64,000 nt of DNA. It comes from an uncultured Clostridia bacterium. Its GTDB lineage: Bacteria > Bacillota > Clostridia > Christensenellales > Borkfalkiaceae. Positions 1 to 6,321 of this stretch are shown here, in pieces. Under the pieces are notes generated by a model, which made no database searches, was not told the origin of the DNA, and was given only the letters and a program-made list of their open reading frames with translations. Both the position numbers and the translations under genes were made by a program. Within the stretch, counting starts at the first letter, position 1. Each line of letters begins with the position of its first letter. The stretch is taken from the NCBI GenBank assembly GCA_944354125.1, contig CALVPT010000002.1, forward strand, positions 1 through 64,000. The letters are read 5' to 3'.

Positions 1-135
1 ATCCCGTTTGAAAAAAGTCCAACTTTCTGGGTACAAATCAAAGCGGGTTTCCCGCTTGTGCCGCGCCGATTTCGGCGTGTCGAGGCTGCCTGTGGCAGTC
101 TCCTTATCCTGCTTAGGCATCGGTCTTTGTAGCAT
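1..135 (-). CDS. Hypothetical protein, 5' part only (runs off left edge)
   Basis: On the minus strand an ATG at 133-135 opens a frame that stays open to base 1, giving 45 residues that start MLQRPMPKQDKETATG. A GGTGGG sequence about 7 nt before the ATG can act as the ribosome binding site. The visible part is hydrophilic and rich in Lys, Arg and Asp, with DLYPESWTFF near the cut edge. I do not recognise the family. It is divergent from the sigma-like gene at 315, so the 136-314 gap would hold both promoters. The overlapping plus-strand frame at 8-307 is less convincing because it has no ribosome binding site. Confidence 0.45.
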   Translation of the reverse strand, partial: MLQRPMPKQDKETATGSLDTPKSARHKRETRFDLYPESWTFFKRD

Positions 136-314
136 ATTTATCCCACCTTCAAGATGCCGTTTTTATGCTGCATATTGCTTGGTTTTTTCCGTTAATTGGC
201 GTATATATGTGGGGCAATTTGCTGTTTTCCCGTCAAGATTGCAGTTACAAAAATTCCATGAACTATTTTTTATATATGACAAATCTGACATGTTTATTAT
301 GATATAATTCTGCC

Positions 315-1343
315 ATGGATAAACAGGCATATCATTACAACAAAAAGAAACTTAAAGGCAAGACGGCGGGGACATACCGCTATTTTTACTCCTGTGACCC
401 TTACGACAATCCCGACATCTGGCTGGATAATAAACCCTATGCCGAGATTGAAGTTACAGAGCGCGAATGGCAGATTTTATATTCTATGGACAAAACAGAG
501 TATAACGATGATCACTCCTACACCCGCAAGTTTACTCCTCTTATTTACAGAAAAGACGAAGAAGAACTCACACCCAAACAGCGGCAAAAAAGGATAGGCA
601 ACAAGCAACTCTTTGACGAACTCTTAAACGACAAGATAGACATAAATCGGGCAATGAGCCGTCTCAATGAGCAGGAACGAGAAGTCTACTACCTATTCCA
701 CTTCAAGGACTTGAAGCAGGCAGATATTGCAAAACAGCTCGGCAAAACACAGGGCTATATTTCCATGGTGCTTGAAAAAGCCGAAGAGAAGGTTGCCGAG
801 TACGACGGAGATAAAACCCCTGACGGCGTCGCCTGGCGATATTGGAAAGTCTTTGTCCGTAAAGGACACATGCCGAATTATGTTGACGTTGAAATCGAAT
901 ATGCCCTCAGTCAACTTGTATGCGACCTGCTCCCATTCTTCCATTGGTTTTACAGCGCAAGCGACCTCATCCGCTTTGCGACCAAGAGCTATCTGTTTGC
1001 AAACGACAAAATGGAGAGCGAGATTAAGGAATATCTTTTATCCGTTCCCACTGACGAAAAGCAGCACTTTGAAGATTATTACGGAAAACAGCCTGTAATT
1101 ATTGGCGCACTTTATATCCGCTTTGTAAAAGAGGTCAACAGGAGAAAAAAACGCGGACTGCACGAGAGAGATAACATATACACCACATTTATAAATATGG
1201 CAGACAAGATTGCCAAACGAGTTCACATGACGACGGACGACTTTATAGAGAAAAGATTTTTGCCGCACGTTGCCGAAAAGCGCATGAAGAGCGTACGGCA
1301 GTTCTATAAGCTCTATACGGGCAAGAGTCTGCCGAAAAAATAA
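315..1343 (+). CDS. Sigma-70 region 4-like helix-turn-helix protein
   Basis: The 342-residue protein has one recognisable domain at about residues 115-155. There the sequence LNEQEREVYYLF followed by LKQADIAKQLGKTQGYISM matches a sigma-70 region 4 helix-turn-helix. No region 2 is visible, so it may be a transcription regulator rather than a complete sigma factor. The rest is charged and unassigned; a hydrophobic stretch near 200-225 (LVCDLLPFFHWFY) looks like a buried helix. Proteins of this kind are common on Firmicutes mobile elements. No Shine-Dalgarno sequence precedes the ATG, and a TATAAT at 303-308 lies only 6 nt upstream. Either the mRNA is leaderless or the TATAAT is coincidental. 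It is probably the first gene of the element's rightward unit. Confidence 0.75.
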   Translation: MDKQAYHYNKKKLKGKTAGTYRYFYSCDPYDNPDIWLDNKPYAEIEVTEREWQILYSMDKTEYNDDHSYTRKFTPLIYRKDEEELTPKQRQKRIGNKQLFDELLNDKIDINRAMSRLNEQEREVYYLFHFKDLKQADIAKQLGKTQGYISMVLEKAEEKVAEYDGDKTPDGVAWRYWKVFVRKGHMPNYVDVEIEYALSQLVCDLLPFFHWFYSASDLIRFATKSYLFANDKMESEIKEYLLSVPTDEKQHFEDYYGKQPVIIGALYIRFVKEVNRRKKRGLHERDNIYTTFINMADKIAKRVHMTTDDFIEKRFLPHVAEKRMKSVRQFYKLYTGKSLPKK

Positions 1344-1467
1344 TTTTAAAAAATTTTTTAATTTTACTAATATTTTCGGTCTGCCCGTGGCTTATATATA
1401 GGAGAAAATTTTTGCAGCACGGCTGAACAAGCCAGACTGACATAACTTAATATAGATTAAAGTCGAG

Positions 1468-1494
1468 GAGGCGCAACCGAACAGGTTGCGCCTC
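1468..1494 (+). promoter_or_regulatory. 11-bp hairpin ahead of the MobV-like gene
   Basis: GAGGCGCAACC (1468-1478) and GGTTGCGCCTC (1484-1494) form a perfect 11-bp stem with a 5-nt loop. No T-run follows, so it is not a standard terminator. It lies 23 nt before the ribosome binding site of the next gene and may be an mRNA processing, stability or translation-control element. Confidence 0.45.
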
Positions 1495-1530
1495 GGCATC
1501 TTGCCAAATAATTATAGGAGGTGAATATAC

Positions 1531-2337
1531 ATAAAATTCTATACAGACAAACCGACGTGGTATGCCTATCCGGACGAGGTCGAGCAAACAGCTCCACGTC
1601 CAAAGCATGCCACTATTTCTGTAATCAAGCACAGGGCGCGTGAACTTTCACACATAGATAACTACCTTTCGGACTGCGAACAACGGTTTAAGGTGGAATA
1701 CTTAAAGAGAATGTCGAAGCCGGCCGAACAGGCGTGGAAAGATATTTTGGAAAGCACTAACGCCCAGTTCAACCCACGTGGAAAAAACACGGTTATAGAA
1801 TGTCTGCAATTTGGCGGTAATCGTGAATTTTGGGATAGCTTTGCAAGCAGCAAAGCTATCCGTCGCTATTTTTACGAGTGCTACGCCTACGCCGTGGACA
1901 AAATTGGCTTTCTGAAAACGCACGAGAACATTGTCTGTACAGTAATCATAATTGAGAAGGTGCGACGCAATCTCTTCGTATGGTATGCGCCTATAACCGA
2001 AAAGTGGACAAGCAAAGTCATGAGCAATGTCAAGAGCGAGCAAGGCAACAGGCTGCAACGATATGACGAGTTCGGTGACCCGCTGTACGCAAAACACACA
2101 GACATTGACGCGCCAAGGCTTTCAAGTTCTGAGTTCTGGAAAGCACGAGGCGGACTGACGTCCTATTCTGACTTACAGGAAGACTTCTACAACAAGATTT
2201 CTTCCAATTACGGAGCGGAGCGAGGAGAAAGTAAGTCGTATCTGAAAAACACAAATGCTGAACAGGCAAGACGTTTTCAGCGAATGGACGGCGATCTATA
2301 CGACGAACCGCCGCCCTACGACGATGTACCGTTTTGA
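1531..2337 (+). CDS. Degenerate MobV (Pre/Mob)-like protein, apparent AUA start
   Basis: The reading frame opens after a TGA at 1522-1524 and runs to 2337. An AGGAGG at about 1516-1521 sits at normal distance from ATA at 1531. There is no ATG, GTG or TTG at that place, and the first usual start is GTG 1693, which would lose 54 residues and has no ribosome binding site. The call uses ATA 1531 (268 residues). From about residue 85 the order of features resembles Pre/MobV relaxases: an EC-LQFGG strand, a helix ending YAVDKIG, then a strand-loop-strand ending in APIT. Where MobV enzymes have a metal-binding H-x-D-E-x-x-P-H-x-H, this protein has IIIEKVRRNLF, so the His ligands are missing. It may be a relic, or a DNA-binding accessory protein. 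The family call is an inference from a remembered pattern. The C-terminus is acidic and Pro/Tyr-rich. Confidence 0.5.
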   Translation: MKFYTDKPTWYAYPDEVEQTAPRPKHATISVIKHRARELSHIDNYLSDCEQRFKVEYLKRMSKPAEQAWKDILESTNAQFNPRGKNTVIECLQFGGNREFWDSFASSKAIRRYFYECYAYAVDKIGFLKTHENIVCTVIIIEKVRRNLFVWYAPITEKWTSKVMSNVKSEQGNRLQRYDEFGDPLYAKHTDIDAPRLSSSEFWKARGGLTSYSDLQEDFYNKISSNYGAERGESKSYLKNTNAEQARRFQRMDGDLYDEPPPYDDVPF

Positions 2338-2363
2338 TTTGAACAAAATTCAAAATTGTTCGT

Positions 2364-2398
2364 CAGGGTCTTGACATTTTTGCCAGGGTCGTTATAAT
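2364..2398 (+). promoter_or_regulatory. Integrase-unit promoter flanked by CAGGGTC repeats
   Basis: TTGACA (2371-2376), a 16-bp spacer and TATAAT (2393-2398) form a near-consensus sigma-A promoter. The 7-bp word CAGGGTC occurs directly before the -35 (2364-2370) and again inside the spacer (2384-2390), 20 bp apart, as expected of a repressor binding on one face of the helix. Transcription would start near 2405 and leave a leader of about 110 nt before the next ribosome binding site. Confidence 0.65.
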
Positions 2399-2522
2399 CG
2401 TATTAACTTTCTAAACAAGAAAGTTTGCAAACACAACTGAATATCTCAAATTGGCGGCAACAGCCGAGCGAACAGCGACGCTTTTGCCCGAAAATATAAT
2501 ACAAGGAGGATTTTTGTGTTAT

Positions 2523-2615
2523 ATGGTAAGAGAACATAGTAGCCATTCAGTGAGAGAACATTGTAGCTGCACAAATCAAATAATAAGGAGAATTGAACTA
2601 TCGAAATACATCTAA
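2523..2615 (+). CDS. Short leader ORF overlapping the integrase start
   Basis: An AAGGAGGA at 2503-2510 is followed by a frame ending TAA at 2613-2615. The ATG at 2523 gives 30 residues (MVREHSSHSVREHC...); TTG at 2514 in the same frame would add three residues. The ORF overlaps the first codons of the integrase in another frame, so translational coupling is possible. Two near-identical VREH motifs, SHS and two Cys residues are visible. It is too short for family assignment and may be only a leader peptide. Confidence 0.4.
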   Translation: MVREHSSHSVREHCSCTNQIIRRIELSKYI

Positions 2616-3816
2616 AAGCTTTGCACATTGTGCCGAAGATAATGCGTTGACGGCACTATACGGACAACTCTCTGCCATCAGAAAGGCTATGAGCGAGATT
2701 GTCAAGACCAGGGAAAATATTTCTGAAAATGGCAAAAGCGGCTTTAAATTTACCAAACAGGAGATTAAAGCCATGCCAGAACATATCAGGAAAATATTTA
2801 TAGCAAACAATTACATAGTAAATTACAGAATAACTTCCAACGGGTACTTCGAAGCTCGCATACGCCGCAAGGGAATGTATATCGAGGCTTCGGGACGAGA
2901 TTTTGAGACAATGCGTACTCGCTTTATCCAGAGACTTACCGCCTTTTATGACCGTCCTGCCGTTCAGCCAAAGGTTGAAGAGATTACTCCAGAAATACCT
3001 ACAGCTCAAAATGTATTATTCGGAGATTACGGTCGTGACTGGCTGAAAATCAAGGAGCAAACGACAAAACCTTCAACCTATAAGGAATACGAGCGTTCCT
3101 TCCGTGTAGATTTAGAGCCTGCTTTCGGCAACAGAGTTCTTGCAGAAATTACTAGAAATGAACTGCAAAATTATCTCTTCGGCATAGTCGGCGAAAATAA
3201 GCACAGAAAAGCTGAAAAGCTCGCCCTCATGCTCAATTGCATATTCGATATGGCGGCTGAGGATTTTTCTATCCCCTCCCCTATGAAGAAAGTAGTGTTA
3301 CCAAACTATCAGACAAAGAAAGGTCAGGCACTCACAAAAGACGAGGAAGAAAGGCTTGTAAAATACTGCAAGTCGCATAGCGAAGTCGAAGGCACGGATG
3401 CACTGCTTGTACTGCTACTCTTTGGTTTAAGAAAGTCAGAACTTGCAAGCATAGAGGTGATAGACGGCAAGTGGCTGCAATGTGAGACCAGTAAAGAGCG
3501 TTTAGGGCAGAACATCGTTTTACGAAAGATACCCTTCACTCCTCAGGCTAAGAAGTACTTACCGATTATAGACTTTGAAAAGGCAAAGAAAGCCAACCTA
3601 AACACAATCTCTACAAGAATGAAGAGACTACTCCCCGAACGACATCCGCACGAATTGAGGCATACTTTTATCAGCCGTTGCAAAGAATGCGGCGTTCAAA
3701 GCGAAGTTGTGAGTATCTGGGCAGGACACAGTTTAAGTGGTACGATTACCTCGACAGTGTACACCCACTATTCGGAAGAATTTCAGCTTAAAGAAGCCGA
3801 GAAGGTAATTTACTGA
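2593..3816 (+). CDS. int: Tyrosine recombinase, phage/ICE-type integrase
   Basis: The 407-residue protein has an SAM-like core-binding domain at about 135-220 (FGDYGRDWLKIKEQTTKPST) and a C-terminal catalytic domain at about 240-400. Catalytic residues are visible: Arg in GLRKSEL, the H-x-x-R box in HPHELRH, His in WAGH, and the nucleophile Tyr in VYTHYSEEF. An N-terminal stretch of about 120 residues probably holds the arm-binding region. The frame begins with TTG at 2593, where GGAG is only 3 nt away; the true start could be a little different. It catalyses excision and integration at the adjacent tRNA-Gln. The gene follows a strong promoter (2371) and a leader ORF. Confidence 0.92.
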   Translation: MNYRNTSKSFAHCAEDNALTALYGQLSAIRKAMSEIVKTRENISENGKSGFKFTKQEIKAMPEHIRKIFIANNYIVNYRITSNGYFEARIRRKGMYIEASGRDFETMRTRFIQRLTAFYDRPAVQPKVEEITPEIPTAQNVLFGDYGRDWLKIKEQTTKPSTYKEYERSFRVDLEPAFGNRVLAEITRNELQNYLFGIVGENKHRKAEKLALMLNCIFDMAAEDFSIPSPMKKVVLPNYQTKKGQALTKDEEERLVKYCKSHSEVEGTDALLVLLLFGLRKSELASIEVIDGKWLQCETSKERLGQNIVLRKIPFTPQAKKYLPIIDFEKAKKANLNTISTRMKRLLPERHPHELRHTFISRCKECGVQSEVVSIWAGHSLSGTITSTVYTHYSEEFQLKEAEKVIY

Positions 3817-3822
3817 CAGGAA

Positions 3823-3951
3823 TTTCCCCAATGACTATTTTTGAAAGAACAAAAATCAAATAAAAAAGCCCGCATAAGCAGGCAAAACACTTAAAATTTA
3901 GGGCAACGAGCAAAAATTACTCCGTAAAGTTTCCCCAATTCTTTCCCCAAT
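3823..3951 (+). repeat. Three direct copies of TTTCCCCAAT (candidate integrase arm sites)
   Basis: TTTCCCCAAT occurs at 3823-3832, 3930-3939 and 3942-3951, with an imperfect inverted copy (TTTGGGGAAG) overlapping the last at about 3951-3960. The two adjacent copies are 12 bp apart. Short direct repeats between an int gene and its tRNA target are typical of arm-type integrase sites. This is inferred from position and repetition only. Confidence 0.5.
3862..3883 (-). terminator. Weak terminator reading leftward from tRNA-Gln
   Basis: On the minus strand an imperfect hairpin (GCC.GC paired with GC.GGC, 3868-3883) is followed by six T residues (3862-3867). It would stop transcription that leaves tRNA-Gln toward the integrase. 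Confidence 0.4.
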
Positions 3952-3984
3952 TTGGGGAAGAGCTTAAAAAAAGCAAAAAATAAA

Positions 3985-4030
3985 ACACTATATATTGATT
4001 TTTCTTAGTAGAGTTTACAATATATAGTGT
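3985..4030. repeat. 13-bp perfect inverted repeat beside tRNA-Gln 3' end
   Basis: ACACTATATATTG (3985-3997) and CAATATATAGTGT (4018-4030) are perfect inverted copies separated by 20 bp, 4 bp from the tRNA CCA. It may be a core-type recombinase site, or an AT-rich hairpin of the tRNA 3' trailer. Confidence 0.5.
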
Positions 4031-4034
4031 CTTA

Positions 4035-4109
4035 TGGCTGGGGTAGCTGGATTTGAACCAACGAATGACGGAGTCAGAGTCCGTTGCCTTACCGCTTGGC
4101 GACACCCCA
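4035..4109 (-). tRNA. tRNA-Gln (anticodon CUG)
   Basis: The 75-nt minus-strand sequence starts TGGGGTG and ends with encoded CCA (4035-4037). The anticodon arm ACGGA / CTCTGAC / TCCGT places CTG at positions 34-36, reading CAG. The T-loop GGTTCAAATCC is intact. It is probably the attachment site of the element to its left. Confidence 0.95.
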
Positions 4110-4151
4110 ATATTCAATTTATCGCAACCGATCAACTCAAGTTGCTTAGAT

Positions 4152-4180
4152 ATTATATAAAAACATTATAAAAATTACAA
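4152..4180 (-). promoter_or_regulatory. Promoter of tRNA-Gln
   Basis: On the minus strand TTGTAA (4175-4180), a 17-bp spacer and TATAAT (4152-4157) lie about 43 bp before the tRNA. Confidence 0.55.
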
Positions 4181-4308
4181 GCATTTTTGCGTACTTTTTT
4201 TATTTTATTGTGATTTTTTTATTTTTAATTTCATGCAACCGCCGCAAAACTTAGCTTAATAATCGCGTCGGTTGTCAGATTAAACTTACTTTAATTGCGT
4301 TAAACGGC

Positions 4309-4337
4309 TTGAAGTATGACCAAGGTTGCGCTATAAT
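4309..4337 (+). promoter_or_regulatory. Promoter of the esterase/yhaO/yhaN unit
   Basis: TTGAAG (4309-4314), a 17-bp spacer and TATAAT (4332-4337) predict a start near 4344 and a short leader of about 15 nt. Confidence 0.7.
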
Positions 4338-4358
4338 GTAACGCGAGGATTACTTAAG

Positions 4359-5264
4359 ATGAAATATCCGATAGATGAGAGGCTGCATAAACTTGCCAGG
4401 CTCAATCAGCCCGTCAACAGGCTATACTTTCTGGCGGCAAACGCCGTCCTGCATCCCTTTATAAGGACGCTCAAGGGCAAGGGACTCAGCCATCGGTACA
4501 TTAAATTCAAAACTGAATACGGAAAAGTGCGCATACACCTTATACGCCCCGAGAATACAGAGGGCGCGCTCCCCTGTATGGTATACTTCCACGGCGGCGC
4601 GTTTATGAGGTACGCCGCACCCCACCACTACCGCCTGATGAAAAGATATGCGCTTGAGGGCAATATTGCCGTGGCATTCGTCGACTTTTATGTCGCCCCT
4701 AAATACAAGAGCAACCGCATAGAGGGGCAATGCCTTTCGGCATACGAATACCTTTGGACACATTCATACGCCCTCTGTCTGGACGCAAAAAGGTTTATGA
4801 CGGGAGGCGACAGTTCGGGCGGTTTTCTTGCCATAAAGACGATAAAACTTTTAAAGGAAAGGAATATCCCCGCACCCGTATGCAACATGCTGATATACCC
4901 CCTCATATACGGGCTTGAGGACACGTGCTCGGTCAAGGAATACACGGATACTCCCGTATGGAATTCGACCGTTCTGCCAAAGATGTGGAAGTATTTTAAG
5001 GACGACGGCTACGTATGGGTGACCGCTGACGAGGTAAATATCCCTACCTATATGGAGATTGCCGAATTCGACTGTCTGCACGATGCCGACCTGCGCTTTT
5101 GCGAAGAACTGCGGAAAGCGGGCGCCGAAGTCGAGGAGGTAATGACACACGCAACCATACACGGTTATGACGCCGTTGACTACGAGGTAGCTCAAAACTG
5201 CCTTGAAAAGCGGATAGAGTTTATTATAAGACATACGATTGCCCCCGACATATGCCGCATCTAA
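4359..5264 (+). CDS. Alpha/beta-hydrolase, HSL-type carboxylesterase
   Basis: This 301-residue cytoplasmic enzyme has the marks of the hormone-sensitive-lipase esterase family: the oxyanion-hole motif YFHGGAF near residue 76, the nucleophile elbow GGDSSGG near 149, the catalytic Asp in EFDCLHDAD near 237 and His in TIHGYD near 267. The family hydrolyses short-chain esters; the substrate here is unknown. An in-frame TTG at 4326 overlaps the promoter, so ATG 4359 with GAGG 11 nt upstream is preferred. A yhaO-like gene follows after 22 nt, suggesting one transcript although the functions are not obviously related. Confidence 0.85.
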   Translation: MKYPIDERLHKLARLNQPVNRLYFLAANAVLHPFIRTLKGKGLSHRYIKFKTEYGKVRIHLIRPENTEGALPCMVYFHGGAFMRYAAPHHYRLMKRYALEGNIAVAFVDFYVAPKYKSNRIEGQCLSAYEYLWTHSYALCLDAKRFMTGGDSSGGFLAIKTIKLLKERNIPAPVCNMLIYPLIYGLEDTCSVKEYTDTPVWNSTVLPKMWKYFKDDGYVWVTADEVNIPTYMEIAEFDCLHDADLRFCEELRKAGAEVEEVMTHATIHGYDAVDYEVAQNCLEKRIEFIIRHTIAPDICRI

Positions 5265-5286
5265 GGGCATTTTTAAGGATATTATT

Positions 5287-6321
5287 ATGAAGATAATTCA
5301 CTGTGCAGACATTCATTTGGGCTGTGCACTTGCAGACTTAGGCAGGGAAAAGAGCGAAGAACGAAGGCGCGAATTACGCGCAACGTTTGAACGGATAATT
5401 TCCTTTGCCGAGCAAAACGGAGTGCGCGCCATAATACTTGCGGGCGATGTATTTGACACCGCCCGTCCATACCTGCGCGACAAGAAATTTTTCTACGACG
5501 CGGTAAGGGCGCACCCGTCAATAGATTTTCTGTACCTGCGCGGCAACCACGACATAGAGTCGGGTTACGAATGCGCGCTTGAAAATCTTAAGACCTTTTC
5601 GTCCAAGTGGCAGGGTTACCGCTATGACGATGCCGACATATACGGCGCAGAACTGCCATATGACGGCGACATGTATGCCGAACTCATGCCCGAAAGAAAC
5701 TCGTTCAACATAGTCATATTGCACGGGCAGCTGAACGCCGATTTCAACATTGTAAAACTCAGGAACAAGAACATAGACTACCTTGCGCTGGGACACATAC
5801 ACACGTATTCCTCGGGCGACATAGACGTGCGCGGAAAATATGCCTACTGTGGGTGTCCCGAGGGCAGGGGCTTTGACGAGACGGGCGAAAAGGGATTCAT
5901 ACTGCTAGACACCGCCGTGCGCAGCATGCAGTTCATACCCTTTGCTCGCCGAACCATACGCGAATATGACGCAGACATAGGCGGATGTTCGGGCGCATAC
6001 GAGGCCTATGAGCGGATAAGGCGTATGTATCCCCCCGAACGCGAGGCAATAGTCAGGTTCAACCTGCGCGGAAATCTTGACTTCCGCGATGCGCGGCTTG
6101 CGGAAGAGATTAAAAGCTATTTGTCCGACGCGTACTACTTTGTAGACGTCAAAGACAAAACTTCCGTGCGCGCAAACGTAGCCGCCGACGCCGCAGAGAC
6201 TACGCTTAAAGGGCAATTCTGCCGCTCGGTTCTTTCCGCCCCCTCCCTCTCCGACGAGGACAAGGCGAGGGTAATAGACGTAGGACTTAACGCCCTGAGC
6301 GGCAAGGAGGGCGAGATATGA
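5287..6321 (+). CDS. yhaO: YhaO/SbcD-like metallophosphoesterase
   Basis: The 344-residue protein carries the calcineurin-like phosphoesterase motifs in order: CADIHLG at 5-11, LAGDVFD near 55, LRGNHD near 84 and LGHIHTY near 175. These ligands bind two metals in Mre11/SbcD-type nucleases. The ATG at 5287 is chosen because the first motif starts immediately after it; an upstream in-frame start would add residues overlapping the esterase end. The stop overlaps the next start by 4 nt (ATGA), so it is translated together with its ATPase partner. The pair matches Bacillus YhaO/YhaN, an SbcD/SbcC-like DNA end-processing complex. Confidence 0.88.
   Translation: MKIIHCADIHLGCALADLGREKSEERRRELRATFERIISFAEQNGVRAIILAGDVFDTARPYLRDKKFFYDAVRAHPSIDFLYLRGNHDIESGYECALENLKTFSSKWQGYRYDDADIYGAELPYDGDMYAELMPERNSFNIVILHGQLNADFNIVKLRNKNIDYLALGHIHTYSSGDIDVRGKYAYCGCPEGRGFDETGEKGFILLDTAVRSMQFIPFARRTIREYDADIGGCSGAYEAYERIRRMYPPEREAIVRFNLRGNLDFRDARLAEEIKSYLSDAYYFVDVKDKTSVRANVAADAAETTLKGQFCRSVLSAPSLSDEDKARVIDVGLNALSGKEGEI

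Larger units (their letters stand above)
1..4037. mobile_element. Right end of an integrative element inserted at tRNA-Gln
   Basis: The first 4 kb carry accessory genes (cut-off divergent ORF, sigma-region-4 protein, degenerate MobV-like protein, tyrosine integrase) and differ in style from the housekeeping DNA that follows. The integrase gene is the last gene and points at the 3' end of tRNA-Gln, the usual arrangement for elements that integrate into tRNA 3' ends. Candidate integrase arm sites and an inverted repeat lie between the two. The far boundary and the second attachment site are outside the window, so element size and type (mobilizable element, ICE or prophage remnant) cannot be decided. 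The right boundary is set at the tRNA CCA end and is approximate. Confidence 0.7.

Noticed and set aside
8..307. 99-codon plus-strand frame at the left edge
   Set aside because: No ribosome binding site and a Cys/Phe-rich translation without pattern; the divergent minus-strand frame with a ribosome binding site is a better explanation for bases 1-135.
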